Source: Siccirubricoccus phaeus (lineage in GTDB: Bacteria > Pseudomonadota > Alphaproteobacteria > Acetobacterales > Acetobacteraceae). From it: DNA of 64,000 bases. The stretch spans positions 206,335 through 270,334 of the forward strand of contig NZ_SRXO01000007.1 of assembly GCF_008360935.1 (NCBI RefSeq). The letters run 5' to 3'. Both the position numbers and the translations under genes were made by a program. Every line of letters begins with the position of its first letter. Within the stretch, counting starts at the first letter, position 1. Positions 27,181-38,913 of this stretch are shown piece after piece. The notes below the pieces were generated by a model, which had not been told where the DNA came from, made no database searches, and was given only the letters and a program-made list of their open reading frames with translations.

Positions 27181-27900
27181 TTACAGATCCTGGACCTTCA
27201 CCCAAGCGCTCAGATTGTTCACCAGGTCGTCGGTGCTGACGCCCGCGACGTTGACGGTGATGGTCGCGCCGGCGCCGAGGTCGATCTTCACCTGGGAGCC
27301 ATCCGCCGTTACCTTGCCAGCCAGGTCGTCCAGGCTGTTGATGCCGTTCACGCCCGGCACGATGTGGACCACATCGCCGACCTGGAAGCCGGAGATGGTG
27401 TCGTCGCCGAAGCCGCTGACATCGAAGACGAAGATGTCGTTGCCGCTCTGGCCCATCATCAGATCGTCGCCGAGGCCGCCGATCAGCACGTCGTCGCCGG
27501 CGCCGGCCGCGATGGTGTCGTCGCCGTCGCCACCCATCAGGTAGTCAGCGCCGTCACCGCCGCTGATCTTGTCATCGTCGGCGCCGCCGTCGAGCGTGTC
27601 GTCGCCGCCATTGCCCTCGACGACGTCGTCGCCGGCACCACCTTCGGCGGAATCACCGCCTTCGCCGCCCTTGAAGCTGTCGTCCCCGGCGCCGCCGAGC
27701 ACGATGTCATTCGCCGAGCCGCCCTGGACATAGGTGTCGCCGGCGCCCGTGGCGTCCACCGCCACGACACCGTCGGTGCCGCCGCGGTTCAGAATAACGT
27801 CCGACGACTCAATGTGATAGTAGGCGTCCTGGCCTGAGCCGATACCGCCCAGGGTCGTTTCGCTACCGTCGCCGCCAATGATCGAAGCATAATCGCCCAT
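27181..27900 (-). CDS. Small RTX calcium-binding protein
   Basis: The 239-residue acidic protein has a non-repeat N-terminus (MGDYASIIGGDGSETTLGGI) and then about eight RTX-type nonapeptides (GGAGDD, GGDGADYL and similar) in residues 70-155, which would form a calcium-filled parallel beta roll. The C-terminus (VVHIVPGVNGINSLDDL onward) resembles type I secretion signals. No Sec signal is present, so export by the neighbouring exporter is likely. ATG 27900 is preferred over GTG 27909. It heads an operon with the two glycosyltransferase genes. Confidence 0.88.
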   Translation of the reverse strand: MGDYASIIGGDGSETTLGGIGSGQDAYYHIESSDVILNRGGTDGVVAVDATGAGDTYVQGGSANDIVLGGAGDDSFKGGEGGDSAEGGAGDDVVEGNGGDDTLDGGADDDKISGGDGADYLMGGDGDDTIAAGAGDDVLIGGLGDDLMMGQSGNDIFVFDVSGFGDDTISGFQVGDVVHIVPGVNGINSLDDLAGKVTADGSQVKIDLGAGATITVNVAGVSTDDLVNNLSAWVKVQDL

Positions 27901-27909
27901 TGCCCGCAC

Positions 27910-28317
27910 CCCAGCGTGAAAATGACGCGCAATGGCGCCGTAAGACCTGCCTTTTCTTTAACCAGGGGTTGCGACAGGGTCAACGCATAAGCGGATGCCT
28001 TGACAACTCATTACACCGTCCGTTGCGGCGTCAAGCCGTCCTGCCTGCAGTGAAGGCACATCCTGGCGGTGGCGAGGACTACGCTGCATCGCGACACCGT
28101 GAGAAGTGGCGCCGGAAGCGATTCAGCCGCTGGCTGATGGAGCTTGGGTGCGGTACTCGCAATACGTGTCCCTAAGCCGGCTTTAACCAGTGCAACAAAA
28201 TGAGACGGGGTGTCTTCTTCACCGGCGAATATGAAGACCGTATAAACCAATTCAACCACTCTAAGGCCAGGGCAGACTTCGCCCCGGGCCCGAGTTCGTG
28301 ATTCGGAGGCCGGGAAG
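27910..28317. other. Divergent intergenic region between the two RTX genes
   Basis: The 408 bp are less GC-rich than the surroundings and hold no convincing gene. A minus-strand promoter candidate lies at 27955-27983. The large RTX gene on plus has a good ribosome binding site (GGAGG, 8 nt before ATG 28318), but I see no clear promoter for it. The region probably coordinates both RTX transcripts. Confidence 0.5.
27955..27983 (-). promoter_or_regulatory. Sigma70-like promoter for the small RTX operon
   Basis: On the minus strand TTGACC (27983-27978) is followed after 17 bp by TAAAGA (27960-27955). Transcription would start near 27948, leaving a leader of about 48 nt before ATG 27900. Confidence 0.45.
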
Positions 28318-31300
28318 ATGCCCTTCGTAAATGGCACCAGTGCCAGCGAGACCCTGGTTGGCACGCCGGGCGACGATACCTTCCAAGGCTTCGCCGGCGA
28401 CGACACGCTGGTGGCCGGCAGCGGCGGAGTTGATCTCCTGCTGGGCGGCGGCCTTGGTGGCGATGATGGTATCGACACCGTGGATTACTCAGCACTCGGC
28501 GCGGGGGTCAGCGCCGACCTCGGTGCCGGCCTCGACAGCCTGGGCAACACGCTCAGCGGCATCGAGAACGTGGTCGGCACCGACTTCGGCGACGACCTGA
28601 CGGGCGATGACGTCGCCAACCTGCTGGATGGCGGGGCGGGCGACGATGTCCTCACCGGCGCCGATGGCGACGACACGCTGGTGGGCGGCACGGGCAGCAA
28701 CGTGCTGGACGGCGGCGCGGATGTCGACACGGCGGATTACAGCGATCTGGCCGGGCCGATCGCCTATGACGCGGTGGCGGAGACGGTCGAGCATGGCAGC
28801 GACCTCGACGCGCTGACCGACATCGAGCGCGTGGTGGCGACCGCCGCCGCGACCGACAGCGTCAGCTATGAGGGCGCCACGGCCGGCGTCAGCGTCGATC
28901 TCAGCACGGGTCTCGACAGCCTGGGCAATGCGCTGGCCGCTTTCGAGAACGTCACCGGCTCCGATTTCGGCGACGACCTGACGGGCGACGACGTCGCCAA
29001 CCTGCTGGATGGCGGGGCGGGCGACGACGTCCTCACCGGTGCCGGCGGCAATGACACGCTGGTGGGCGGCACCGGCAGCAACATCCTCGATGGCGGCGCC
29101 GGCGGCGACACCGCGGATTACGGCGGCCTGGCCGGGCCGATCGCCTATGACGCGGTGCTGGGCACGGTCGTGCACGGCAGCGACCTCGACACGCTGATCG
29201 ATATCGAAGGCGTGGTAGCGACCACCGCCGCGACCGACAGCGTCAGCTACGAGAACGCCACGGCGGGCGTCAGCCTCGATCTCAGCACGGGTCTCGACAG
29301 CCTGGGCAATGCGCTGGCCGCTTTCGAGAACGTCACCGGCTCCGATTTCGGCGACGACCTGACGGGCGACGACGTCGCCAACCTGCTGGATGGCGGGGCG
29401 GGCGACGACGTCCTCACCGGTGCCGGCGGCAATGACACGCTGGTGGGCGGCACCGGCAGCAACATCCTCGATGGCGGCGCCGGCGGCGACACCGCGGATT
29501 ACAGCGGCCTCACCGGGCCGGTGGTTGCCGGCCTCGATCTCGGCTTCGGCCTGCATGACGGCGATGTCGACACGCTGATCGACGTCGAGAACCTGATCGG
29601 CACCGGCGCTGACGACTATCTCGGCGGCGATGCCGGCGCCAACCTGCTGGATGGCGGCGCGGGCAATGACACGCTGGCCTCCGGCAGTGGCGGCCCGGAT
29701 ACGCTGATCGGCGGCGATGGCTACGACATCGCCGATTTCTCCGCCCGCAGCACTGGCCTCTCGGTGGATCTCGATGCCGGCCTTGTCAGTGATGGCGGCA
29801 CCCTCTCCGGGATCGAGGGCGCGATCGGTGGCAGCGGCGGCGACAACCTCACCGCTCAGGCCACGGTCGGTGCCTGGCTGGATGGCCGGGGCGGCGACGA
29901 CGTCCTGCAGGGCGGCGATGGCGATGACACGCTGATCGGCGGCGCCGGCGACGATGTCCTCGATGGCGGCCCGGGCGGCACGGACCAGGCGAATTACGCG
30001 GGCGCGGCCGGCCCCATCGATCTCGACCTCGAAGCGGGCATCGCCACCGGCGACGGCACCGACGTGCTGTCCAACATTGACCAGGTGATCGCCACCGCCT
30101 TCGACGACACGCTGCATGGCGATAGCGGCGCCAACTACCTCTACGGCGCGGCGGGCGACGATCTGCTGCTCGGCGACCTCAGCGGCGACACGCTGGAGGG
30201 CGGCACGGGGGATGATACCGTCTCCTACGCCGCGGCCGGGACGGGCGTGCTCATCAACCTCACCGTGGGGGCGGGCAGCGCCCTCGCCGGGGGCGGCGAG
30301 GACACGCTGGCCGGGATCGAGAACGCGACCGGGTCCGATTTCGACGACTACATCGTCGGCACCGCCGGCAGCAATGTGCTGGAAGGCGGCGCCGGCAGCG
30401 ACTCGCTGATCGACTTCGGCGGCCAGGACACGCTGGATGGCGGCGATGGCTATGATATCGCCGATTTCCGCAGCGCCGCCACCGGCGTCACCGTCAGCCT
30501 CGATATCGGCGACGGGACCGGCAGCGAGGGCATCAGCGGCAGCACGCTGATCGATATCGAGGGCGTGGTCGGCACCGCCTTCGGCGATGCGCTGACCGGC
30601 GATGATGGCGACAACTACCTGGTCGGCCTCGCCGGCGATGACGACCTCTCCGGTGGCGCCGGTGCCGATACGCTGATGGGCGGCGAAGGCGACGACCTGA
30701 TGGATGGCGGCGACGGGATCGACCTGGTCGATTACCGCGACGCCGCCGGTCCGGTGTCCATCGACCTCAGCACCGGCCTCGCGGTGGGCGAAGGCGTCGA
30801 CACCCTCAGGAATATCGAGAATGTCGTTGCCACCGCCTTCGCCGATACGGTGATCGGCGACGATGCCGCCAACTACATCTACGGCAATGGCGGCGACGAT
30901 CTGCTGGCCGGCGGCCTGGGCGACGATACGCTGATCGGCGCCGAGGGCATCGACACCGTCACCTACGCGCAGGCGGCCAGTGCGGTGATCGTCAACCTGC
31001 AGGCGGGCATCGCCGAGGGCGAGGGCACCGACGCGCTCGCCAGCATCGAGAACGTCATCGGCAGCGACTTCAACGACTTCATCGCAGGCGATGCCGGCGC
31101 CAACAGCCTGGAAGGCGGGCTCGGCGACGACACGTTGGTCTCGGGTGGCGGCGCCGACACGCTCGTGGGCGGCGATGGCTACGACGTGGTGAGCTTCGCC
31201 GGCCTCGGCACCGGCGTCGATGCCTCGCTGGAGCTCGGCACGGAGACGGTGACCGGCACCGGCTTCTCCGGCTTCGAGGGGCTGTTCGGCACGAACTACG

Positions 31301-31950
31301 CCGACATCCTCGGCGGCGACGCGCATGACAACTACATCGACGGCGGCGCCGGGAATGACGACATCCACGGCCTCGACGGCAATGACACGCTGCTGGGCGG
31401 CGCCGGCTCCGACACGCTGGATGGCGGCGACGGCATCGACCTGGCCGATTTCCGCGACCTCTCGGAAGGCATCGGCAGCACGCTGGATGATGACGGCACC
31501 GGCATCGCCGTCTCTGACAGCGCTGTGGACCAGCTGATCTCCATCGAGAACCTGGTCGGCACGCAGTTCGACGACGAGCTGACCGGCAACGTTCTCGACA
31601 ACTTCTTCTACGGCTTCGGCGGGAATGACCGCCTCTCCGGCGGCGGTGGCAATGACACCCTGGCGGGCGGCGATGGCGACGATACGCTGATCGGCGGCAC
31701 CGGCGACGACGTGCTGACCGGCGGGGCGGGGGCCGACCACTTCTTCTTCCATAACGGCTCCGGTACCGACTACGTCACCGACTTCGAGACCGGCATCGAC
31801 AAGATCGAGCTGAACGAGAACAGCTATGAGGGCGGCCCGGATCCGATCATCTCGACCTCCGGCAGCGACCTCATCATCACCATCGGCAACGACGTGATCG
31901 TGCTGCAGAACGTCTCCAGCATCGACCCGAACGACATCGTGCTGGTCTGA
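28318..31950 (+). CDS. Giant RTX repeat protein (hemolysin-type calcium-binding), type I secretion substrate
   Basis: The 1210-residue, very acidic protein is made almost entirely of RTX nonapeptide blocks (GGAGDDVLTG, GGDGDDTLIGG and variants) alternating with linkers of the form VSYAAAGTGVLINL and ENVVGTDFGDDLTG. It has no Sec signal and no recognisable enzyme domain. The C-terminus (DYVTDFETGIDKIELNENSY, ending DPNDIVLV) is typical of type I substrates. A 381-bp DNA unit starting at 28531, 28912 and 29293 is repeated almost exactly. It is probably a secreted adhesin or surface-layer-like protein. GGAGG precedes ATG 28318. Confidence 0.92.
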   Translation: MPFVNGTSASETLVGTPGDDTFQGFAGDDTLVAGSGGVDLLLGGGLGGDDGIDTVDYSALGAGVSADLGAGLDSLGNTLSGIENVVGTDFGDDLTGDDVANLLDGGAGDDVLTGADGDDTLVGGTGSNVLDGGADVDTADYSDLAGPIAYDAVAETVEHGSDLDALTDIERVVATAAATDSVSYEGATAGVSVDLSTGLDSLGNALAAFENVTGSDFGDDLTGDDVANLLDGGAGDDVLTGAGGNDTLVGGTGSNILDGGAGGDTADYGGLAGPIAYDAVLGTVVHGSDLDTLIDIEGVVATTAATDSVSYENATAGVSLDLSTGLDSLGNALAAFENVTGSDFGDDLTGDDVANLLDGGAGDDVLTGAGGNDTLVGGTGSNILDGGAGGDTADYSGLTGPVVAGLDLGFGLHDGDVDTLIDVENLIGTGADDYLGGDAGANLLDGGAGNDTLASGSGGPDTLIGGDGYDIADFSARSTGLSVDLDAGLVSDGGTLSGIEGAIGGSGGDNLTAQATVGAWLDGRGGDDVLQGGDGDDTLIGGAGDDVLDGGPGGTDQANYAGAAGPIDLDLEAGIATGDGTDVLSNIDQVIATAFDDTLHGDSGANYLYGAAGDDLLLGDLSGDTLEGGTGDDTVSYAAAGTGVLINLTVGAGSALAGGGEDTLAGIENATGSDFDDYIVGTAGSNVLEGGAGSDSLIDFGGQDTLDGGDGYDIADFRSAATGVTVSLDIGDGTGSEGISGSTLIDIEGVVGTAFGDALTGDDGDNYLVGLAGDDDLSGGAGADTLMGGEGDDLMDGGDGIDLVDYRDAAGPVSIDLSTGLAVGEGVDTLRNIENVVATAFADTVIGDDAANYIYGNGGDDLLAGGLGDDTLIGAEGIDTVTYAQAASAVIVNLQAGIAEGEGTDALASIENVIGSDFNDFIAGDAGANSLEGGLGDDTLVSGGGADTLVGGDGYDVVSFAGLGTGVDASLELGTETVTGTGFSGFEGLFGTNYADILGGDAHDNYIDGGAGNDDIHGLDGNDTLLGGAGSDTLDGGDGIDLADFRDLSEGIGSTLDDDGTGIAVSDSAVDQLISIENLVGTQFDDELTGNVLDNFFYGFGGNDRLSGGGGNDTLAGGDGDDTLIGGTGDDVLTGGAGADHFFFHNGSGTDYVTDFETGIDKIELNENSYEGGPDPIISTSGSDLIITIGNDVIVLQNVSSIDPNDIVLV
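28531..29511 (+). repeat. Three in-frame 381-bp direct repeats within the large RTX gene
   Basis: The unit begins CTCGACAGCCTGGGCAA at 28531, 28912 and 29293, exactly 381 bp (127 codons) apart. Copies 2 and 3 are nearly identical at the DNA level through about 29511, where the third copy breaks off. Copy 1 has more differences. This points to recent unequal exchange that changed the length of the protein. Confidence 0.85.
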
Positions 31951-32001
31951 GGGGTTCGGCCGGTCCCGGGCGACCCGGGGCCGGCCGCTGCCAGAATGGC
32001 G

Positions 32002-32034
32002 AAAAGCCGCGCCGGGCTGCCCGGCGCGGCTTTT
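32002..32034 (+). terminator. Strong hairpin terminator after the large RTX gene
   Basis: AAAAGCCGCGCCGGG and CCCGGCGCGGCTTTT form a perfect 15-bp stem around a CTG loop, ending in a T run. It is 51 bp after the RTX stop. The A/T symmetry makes it potentially bidirectional. Confidence 0.92.
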
Positions 32035-32128
32035 CGCGTTCCGGGCCGGGCGGTCCCATGGGGTTGCGGGCCGGGCGCGGCTTGGCGAAGATGGGGCATG
32101 CCCCTCCGGGCCAACAGGAAATCAGGAC

Positions 32129-33751
32129 ATGTCCGAGCCCCTCGCCAGCCCTCCCAGCTTCGACGCCATCATCATCGGTGCCGGCATCGCCGGCATGTAC
32201 CAGCTCTACCGGCTGCGGGAGCTGGGGCTTTCGGTGCAGGTGCTGGAGGCCGGCAGCGGCGTCGGCGGCACCTGGTACTGGAACCGCTACCCCGGCGCGC
32301 GCTTCGATTCGGAAAGCTACACCTACGGCTATTCCTTCTCCGAGGAGCTGCTGCAGGAGTGGAATTGGTCGGAGCATTTCGCGGCGCAGCCGGAGACGCT
32401 GCGCTACCTGAACCATGTGGCGGACCGCTTCGAACTGCGCCCGCATATCCGCTTCAACAGCCGCGTCACCGCCGCGCGCTATGACGAGGCGAGCCGGCGC
32501 TGGGAGGTGACGCTGCAGACGGGCGAGCGCTTCCTGGCGCGTTTCCTCATCACCGCCATCGGCCCGCTTTCCGCCGATACGCTGCCCCGCGTTCCTGGCA
32601 TCCAGGATTTCCGCGGCGAGTCCTTCCACACCTCCCGCTGGCCGCGCGAGCCGGTCGACTTTGCCGGCAAGCGCGTCGCCGTCATCGGCACCGGCGCCAC
32701 CGGGGTGCAGGTGATCCAGACCATCGCGCCGCTGGTCGGCCAGCTCACCGTCTTCCAGCGCACGCCGAATTGGTGCACGCCGCTGCACAACCGGAAGATC
32801 ACCGAGGAGGAGCAGGCGCGCATCAAGGCCAATTACCCGGCGATGTTCGAGCTGCTGCGGCGAACGCCCGGCTGCTACATCCACGACACCGATCCGCGCA
32901 GCACCTTCGACGTGACGCCGGAGGAGCGCGAGGCCTTCTGGGAGAAGCTCTACAGCGAGCCCGGCTTCGGCATCTGGATGGCGAATTTCCGCGACGTGCT
33001 GACCGATCCCAAGGCCAATGCGCTGTTCAGCGATTTCGTCGCCCGCAAGATCCGCCAGCGGGTGAAGGACCCCGCCACGGCGGAGAAGTTGATCCCGAAG
33101 AATCACGGCTTCGGCACCCGCCGCGTGCCGCAGGAGACCTTCTATTACGAGGCCTACAATTTGCCGCATGTCCGGCTGGTGGATCTGCAGGAGGAGCCGA
33201 TCGAGCGCGTCACCGAGACCGGTATCCGCACCAGCGCGGCGGAATACGAATTCGACATGATCATCTACGCCACCGGTTTCGACGCCATCACCGGCAGCTT
33301 CGACCGGATCGACATCCGCGGCGTCGGCGGCCTGCCCCTGAAGGAGAAATGGGCGGAGGGGCCGAAGACCTATCTCGGCCTGATGTCGGCGGGCTTCCCC
33401 AACATGCTGACCATCGTCGGGCCGCACAACGCCTCCACCCGCTGCAACATCCCGCGCTGCATCGAGCAGAATGTGGAGTGGATCACGGCGCTGCTGCGCA
33501 ATGCGCGGGACCGCGGCATCACCCGCTTCGAGGCCACGCCGGAGGCCGAGGCCGAATGGTCCCGGCACATCGAGGAGCTGGCCGCCGGCATGCTCTACAC
33601 CCAGGTGGATTCCTGGGCGACGGGCGTGAACCGCAACGTGGAGGGCAAGGATGTACGCCGCATCCTGCAATACCAGGGCGGCGCGCCGCAGTACCGTGCG
33701 AAATGCGCGGAAGTGGCCGAATCGGGCTATGCCGGCATGGTGCTGGCTTGA
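32129..33751 (+). CDS. Flavin-containing Baeyer-Villiger-type monooxygenase
   Basis: The 540-residue cytoplasmic enzyme would insert oxygen next to a ketone using FAD and NADPH. It has the FAD-binding IIIGAGIAGMYQLYRLRELG, the GGTWYWNRYPGARFD segment, the NADPH-binding VAVIGTGATGVQVI and the family fingerprint FRGESFHTSRWP (F-x-G-x3-H-T-x2-W-P). The length fits cyclohexanone-monooxygenase-like enzymes. The ketone is unknown. Its stop overlaps the start of a thioesterase gene, suggesting a joint pathway that handles lactone or acyl products. Confidence 0.9.
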   Translation: MSEPLASPPSFDAIIIGAGIAGMYQLYRLRELGLSVQVLEAGSGVGGTWYWNRYPGARFDSESYTYGYSFSEELLQEWNWSEHFAAQPETLRYLNHVADRFELRPHIRFNSRVTAARYDEASRRWEVTLQTGERFLARFLITAIGPLSADTLPRVPGIQDFRGESFHTSRWPREPVDFAGKRVAVIGTGATGVQVIQTIAPLVGQLTVFQRTPNWCTPLHNRKITEEEQARIKANYPAMFELLRRTPGCYIHDTDPRSTFDVTPEEREAFWEKLYSEPGFGIWMANFRDVLTDPKANALFSDFVARKIRQRVKDPATAEKLIPKNHGFGTRRVPQETFYYEAYNLPHVRLVDLQEEPIERVTETGIRTSAAEYEFDMIIYATGFDAITGSFDRIDIRGVGGLPLKEKWAEGPKTYLGLMSAGFPNMLTIVGPHNASTRCNIPRCIEQNVEWITALLRNARDRGITRFEATPEAEAEWSRHIEELAAGMLYTQVDSWATGVNRNVEGKDVRRILQYQGGAPQYRAKCAEVAESGYAGMVLA

Positions 33752-34191
33752 ACCAGCGCCGCGTCGATGCCGAAGCGGCGCGCGCGGCCTTTGAGCGGGC
33801 GGTGGCCGGGGAGCAGGAGGCATTCGGGGATTTCTTCCTCGCCCGGCTGATGGGGCTGGAGATCACCTATCCGGGTGAGGCCTGCGAAGTGGCCTTCGAG
33901 GCACAGGATTTCATGTTCAACCCGCAGGGCACGCTGCATGGCGGGATGCTGGCGACGGCGCTGGACATCGCCATGGGGCATCTGCTGAACCGCCATGCCG
34001 GCGGGCCGGGCACGACGCTGGAGATGAAGATCCAGTATCTGGCGCCGCTGCGCGCGGGGCGCGTGGTGTGCCGGGGCGAGGCCATGCGGCGCGGCGGCAC
34101 CTGGTTCCTGCGCGCGGAAGCGCGCGGAGCGGATGGGGGGCTGGCGGCGTTCGCCACATCCACCTGGAAGCTGCTGAAGCCGCCGAGCTGA
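33748..34191 (+). CDS. PaaI-type hotdog thioesterase
   Basis: The 147-residue protein has a hotdog fold with FMFNPQGTLHGGMLATALDI, the usual PaaI active-site helix region, and MKIQYLAPLRAGRVVCRGEA. It probably hydrolyses an acyl-CoA. The natural N-terminus has no ATG; TTG 33748 overlaps the monooxygenase stop as TTGA, a coupled start. The next in-frame ATG would cut into the fold. Confidence 0.8.
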   Translation: MNQRRVDAEAARAAFERAVAGEQEAFGDFFLARLMGLEITYPGEACEVAFEAQDFMFNPQGTLHGGMLATALDIAMGHLLNRHAGGPGTTLEMKIQYLAPLRAGRVVCRGEAMRRGGTWFLRAEARGADGGLAAFATSTWKLLKPPS

Positions 34192-34198
34192 GAGAGGC

Positions 34199-34312
34199 CC
34201 CTCCCGCGTTCAGCCCCGACGGCCCAACCGCAAAACTCAAGGGTTCCAAGGGCCTTTCGGCCCTTGGCGGGATGGAGTTTGAGGAAGGGCAGCGCCCTTC
34301 CTCAACCCCCGG
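34199..34312. repeat. Dispersed intergenic repeat, family B copy 1
   Basis: The copy has the blocks AAACTCAAGGGTTCCAAGGG, CCTTTCGGCCCTTGGCGGGA and GAAGGGCAGCGCCCTTC. The same blocks appear in the same order at 39798-39962 and 51899-52080. It is noncoding and follows the thioesterase stop directly. Confidence 0.7.
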
Positions 34313-34378
34313 TCGGACGCCGCCATGCTGCCCGCCCCTCCAGCCCCGGCGGCGGTGAGCGCATGAACCCGGGCGGCC

Positions 34379-34672
34379 TCAGCGCCGAGGCGGCAGGTCC
34401 GGGGCCGGCACCGGCGTGCCGGGCGGGGCCAATTGGCGGGAAAGGGCGTTCAGCTCCTCCAGCTCCCGCCGCTCCCGGTCACCGGGCACGGCCACGCCGG
34501 CGGCGCGCTGGCGCTCCTCCACCTCGTTGCGCGGGGCGGGGACCCGTCGCCCGCCCTGGATGGGGCCGCGCGGCGCCGTCGCTTCCGGCGCACCGCCCGG
34601 AGTCGGGGTCTGGGCCAGGCCGGGCGCCACCCAGCCGGCCGCCAGAAGCACGCATGCCCACATAGCCCGCAT
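34379..34672 (-). CDS. Small secreted protein of unknown function
   Basis: The 97-residue protein has a clear signal peptide (MRAMWACVLLAAGWVAPGLA, cleavage after AQ) and a charged, proline-rich mature part with RNEVEERQRAAG and RERRELEELNALSRQL. I do not recognise a family. A similar small secreted proline-rich protein is encoded at 42381-42701. It lies just downstream of secA on the same strand. Confidence 0.55.
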   Translation of the reverse strand: MRAMWACVLLAAGWVAPGLAQTPTPGGAPEATAPRGPIQGGRRVPAPRNEVEERQRAAGVAVPGDRERRELEELNALSRQLAPPGTPVPAPDLPPRR

Positions 34673-34732
34673 AACACCCTCCCAGGGCCTTTGCCCTGCC
34701 AGGAACGCGCCGCCAGGCGTCGGGATCAGCCG

Positions 34733-37441
<2,709 letters not shown>

Positions 37442-37640
37442 GCGGGTCTTCGGACTCCGGGGGCGGGCCGTGGCGGCGCCGCTGGCAGCCGGGCAGGAGA
37501 GCGCCCTCTCCGGTCGGGCGGACATGGCGCGGGCCCCGGCGCGGGGCGAGAGATAGGCACCGGCCGCGCCCAGGTCAACGTTGCCCGGCTTGACCGGATG
37601 TTCCGGGGATGTGGAAGGTCCCGGGACAGGAGGGACCCCG

Positions 37641-38297
37641 ATGCTGACGATCTATGGCTGCTACCGCTCGCGCGCCTCGCGCAACCTCTGGCTGGCGGGG
37701 GAGATCGGGCTGGAATTCCGGCATGTGCCGGTCATCCAGGGCTACCGCCTGCCGGACCCGCTGGCGGTCGGGGCGCCGCTGAACACTCGTTCGCCGGAAT
37801 TCCTGGCGATCAACCCCAATGGCCGGATTCCGGCGATGGTGGATGGCGGGCTGGTGCTGTTCGAGTCGCTGGCGATCAACCTCCACCTCGCCCGGTCATA
37901 TGGCGGGGAGCTGGGCCCGCGCGACCCGGCGGAGGAGGCGCTGATGACCCAATGGGCGATCTGGGCCGTCACCGAGGCGGAGCCATACGCCCTCGAGGTG
38001 CTCTACCATCTGGCGGCGAAGCCGGTGGCGGAGCGGGAGCCGGCCAGGGCGGCGGCGGCAGTGGCGGCGCTGGCGGCGCCCTTTGCGGTGCTGGACCGGG
38101 CGCTGGCGGCGACGGGCCATCTGGTGGGCGGCCGCTTCACCGTGGCCGATCTGAACCTGGCGGAGGTGCTGCGCTATGCCCAGCCGGCGCCGGCGCTGTT
38201 CCAGGCGGCGCCGCGCGTCGCGGCCTGGCTGGCCGCCTGCCAGGCCCGGCCGGCCTTCCGCGCCATGATGGCGGCACGGGACGCCGAACCGGCCTGA
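37641..38297 (+). CDS. Glutathione S-transferase family protein
   Basis: The 218-residue protein has a thioredoxin-like N-terminal domain ([20 protein letters not shown], then [20 protein letters not shown], the glutathione gamma-glutamyl site) and an all-helical C-terminal domain with [18 protein letters not shown]. It probably conjugates or reduces electrophiles. ATG 37641 follows AGGAGGG at good spacing. The substrate is unknown. Confidence 0.88.
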   Translation: MLTIYGCYRSRASRNLWLAGEIGLEFRHVPVIQGYRLPDPLAVGAPLNTRSPEFLAINPNGRIPAMVDGGLVLFESLAINLHLARSYGGELGPRDPAEEALMTQWAIWAVTEAEPYALEVLYHLAAKPVAEREPARAAAAVAALAAPFAVLDRALAATGHLVGGRFTVADLNLAEVLRYAQPAPALFQAAPRVAAWLAACQARPAFRAMMAARDAEPA

Positions 38298-38335
38298 CCG
38301 GCTGCCTCGCCCGTCCTGCGGGGAAGAGCGGGGTG

Positions 38336-38760
38336 GACACCCCGGACGTGGCGGCGGCCACCTTCGACCCCTCCTTCCCGGGGCGGGCGATCGGCGCGGC
38401 CTGGGTGGACGCCCGCGCCCCGGCGCAGCAGGGGAGGGCCCTTCGCAGGGCGGGACCGGCGTGGCGTGGGTGACGCCCGCGCCCCTGCGTAGTGGTGGAG
38501 GGACCCTTCGCAGGGCGGGACCGGCATGGCGTGGGCGACGCCCGCCCCAGCGCAGCGGGGGAGGGCCCTTCGCAGGGGCAGGATCGACGCGGCCTGGGCA
38601 GGCCCCCATAGTTTCGCGTAGCGGAACGGCCCGGCCCCCTCGCAGGGCAGCGGATGCGGCGAGAGGGGCACGCCGGCCTCCTCGCGCGGCAGGCGGCGCC
38701 CCTCACGGGCACTCCTTCGCAGGGCGGGGGGGGTGGACGCAGCGGGGCTGGGCGCCCAGA
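38336..38760. repeat. Degenerate tandem repeat, period about 64-65 bp
   Basis: The best-conserved units start with GACGCCCGCGCC at 38408, 38472 and 38537 and contain CTTCGCAGGGCGGGACCGGC. More diverged units follow to about 38760. The 616-bp gap between the GST and PpiC genes holds little else, and the open frames across it are low-complexity shadows. The origin is unclear; it may be slippage or unequal exchange in noncoding DNA. Confidence 0.6.
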
Positions 38761-38913
38761 TCCTGCCGTGGCGGAGCGGCACTCCCACGCGCTGGACACG
38801 GCGTCCAGCCCCCGCGGGGGGCGGGAAGGGCCCGGGGGCGGCCTGACAGCCCGCATCCTTGCTCCGCCTGGCCCCATCCGCCATTGTCCCGCGCCTCCCG
38901 GAGCCTGCCCTGC

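Noticed and set aside
28489..31752. Minus-strand open frame of 1087 codons opposite the giant RTX gene
   Set aside because: It mirrors the RTX repeats and has no independent motifs or start signals.
38298..38913. Open frames across the GST-PpiC gap
   Set aside because: They reflect the 65-bp tandem array; products are repetitive and lack signals.
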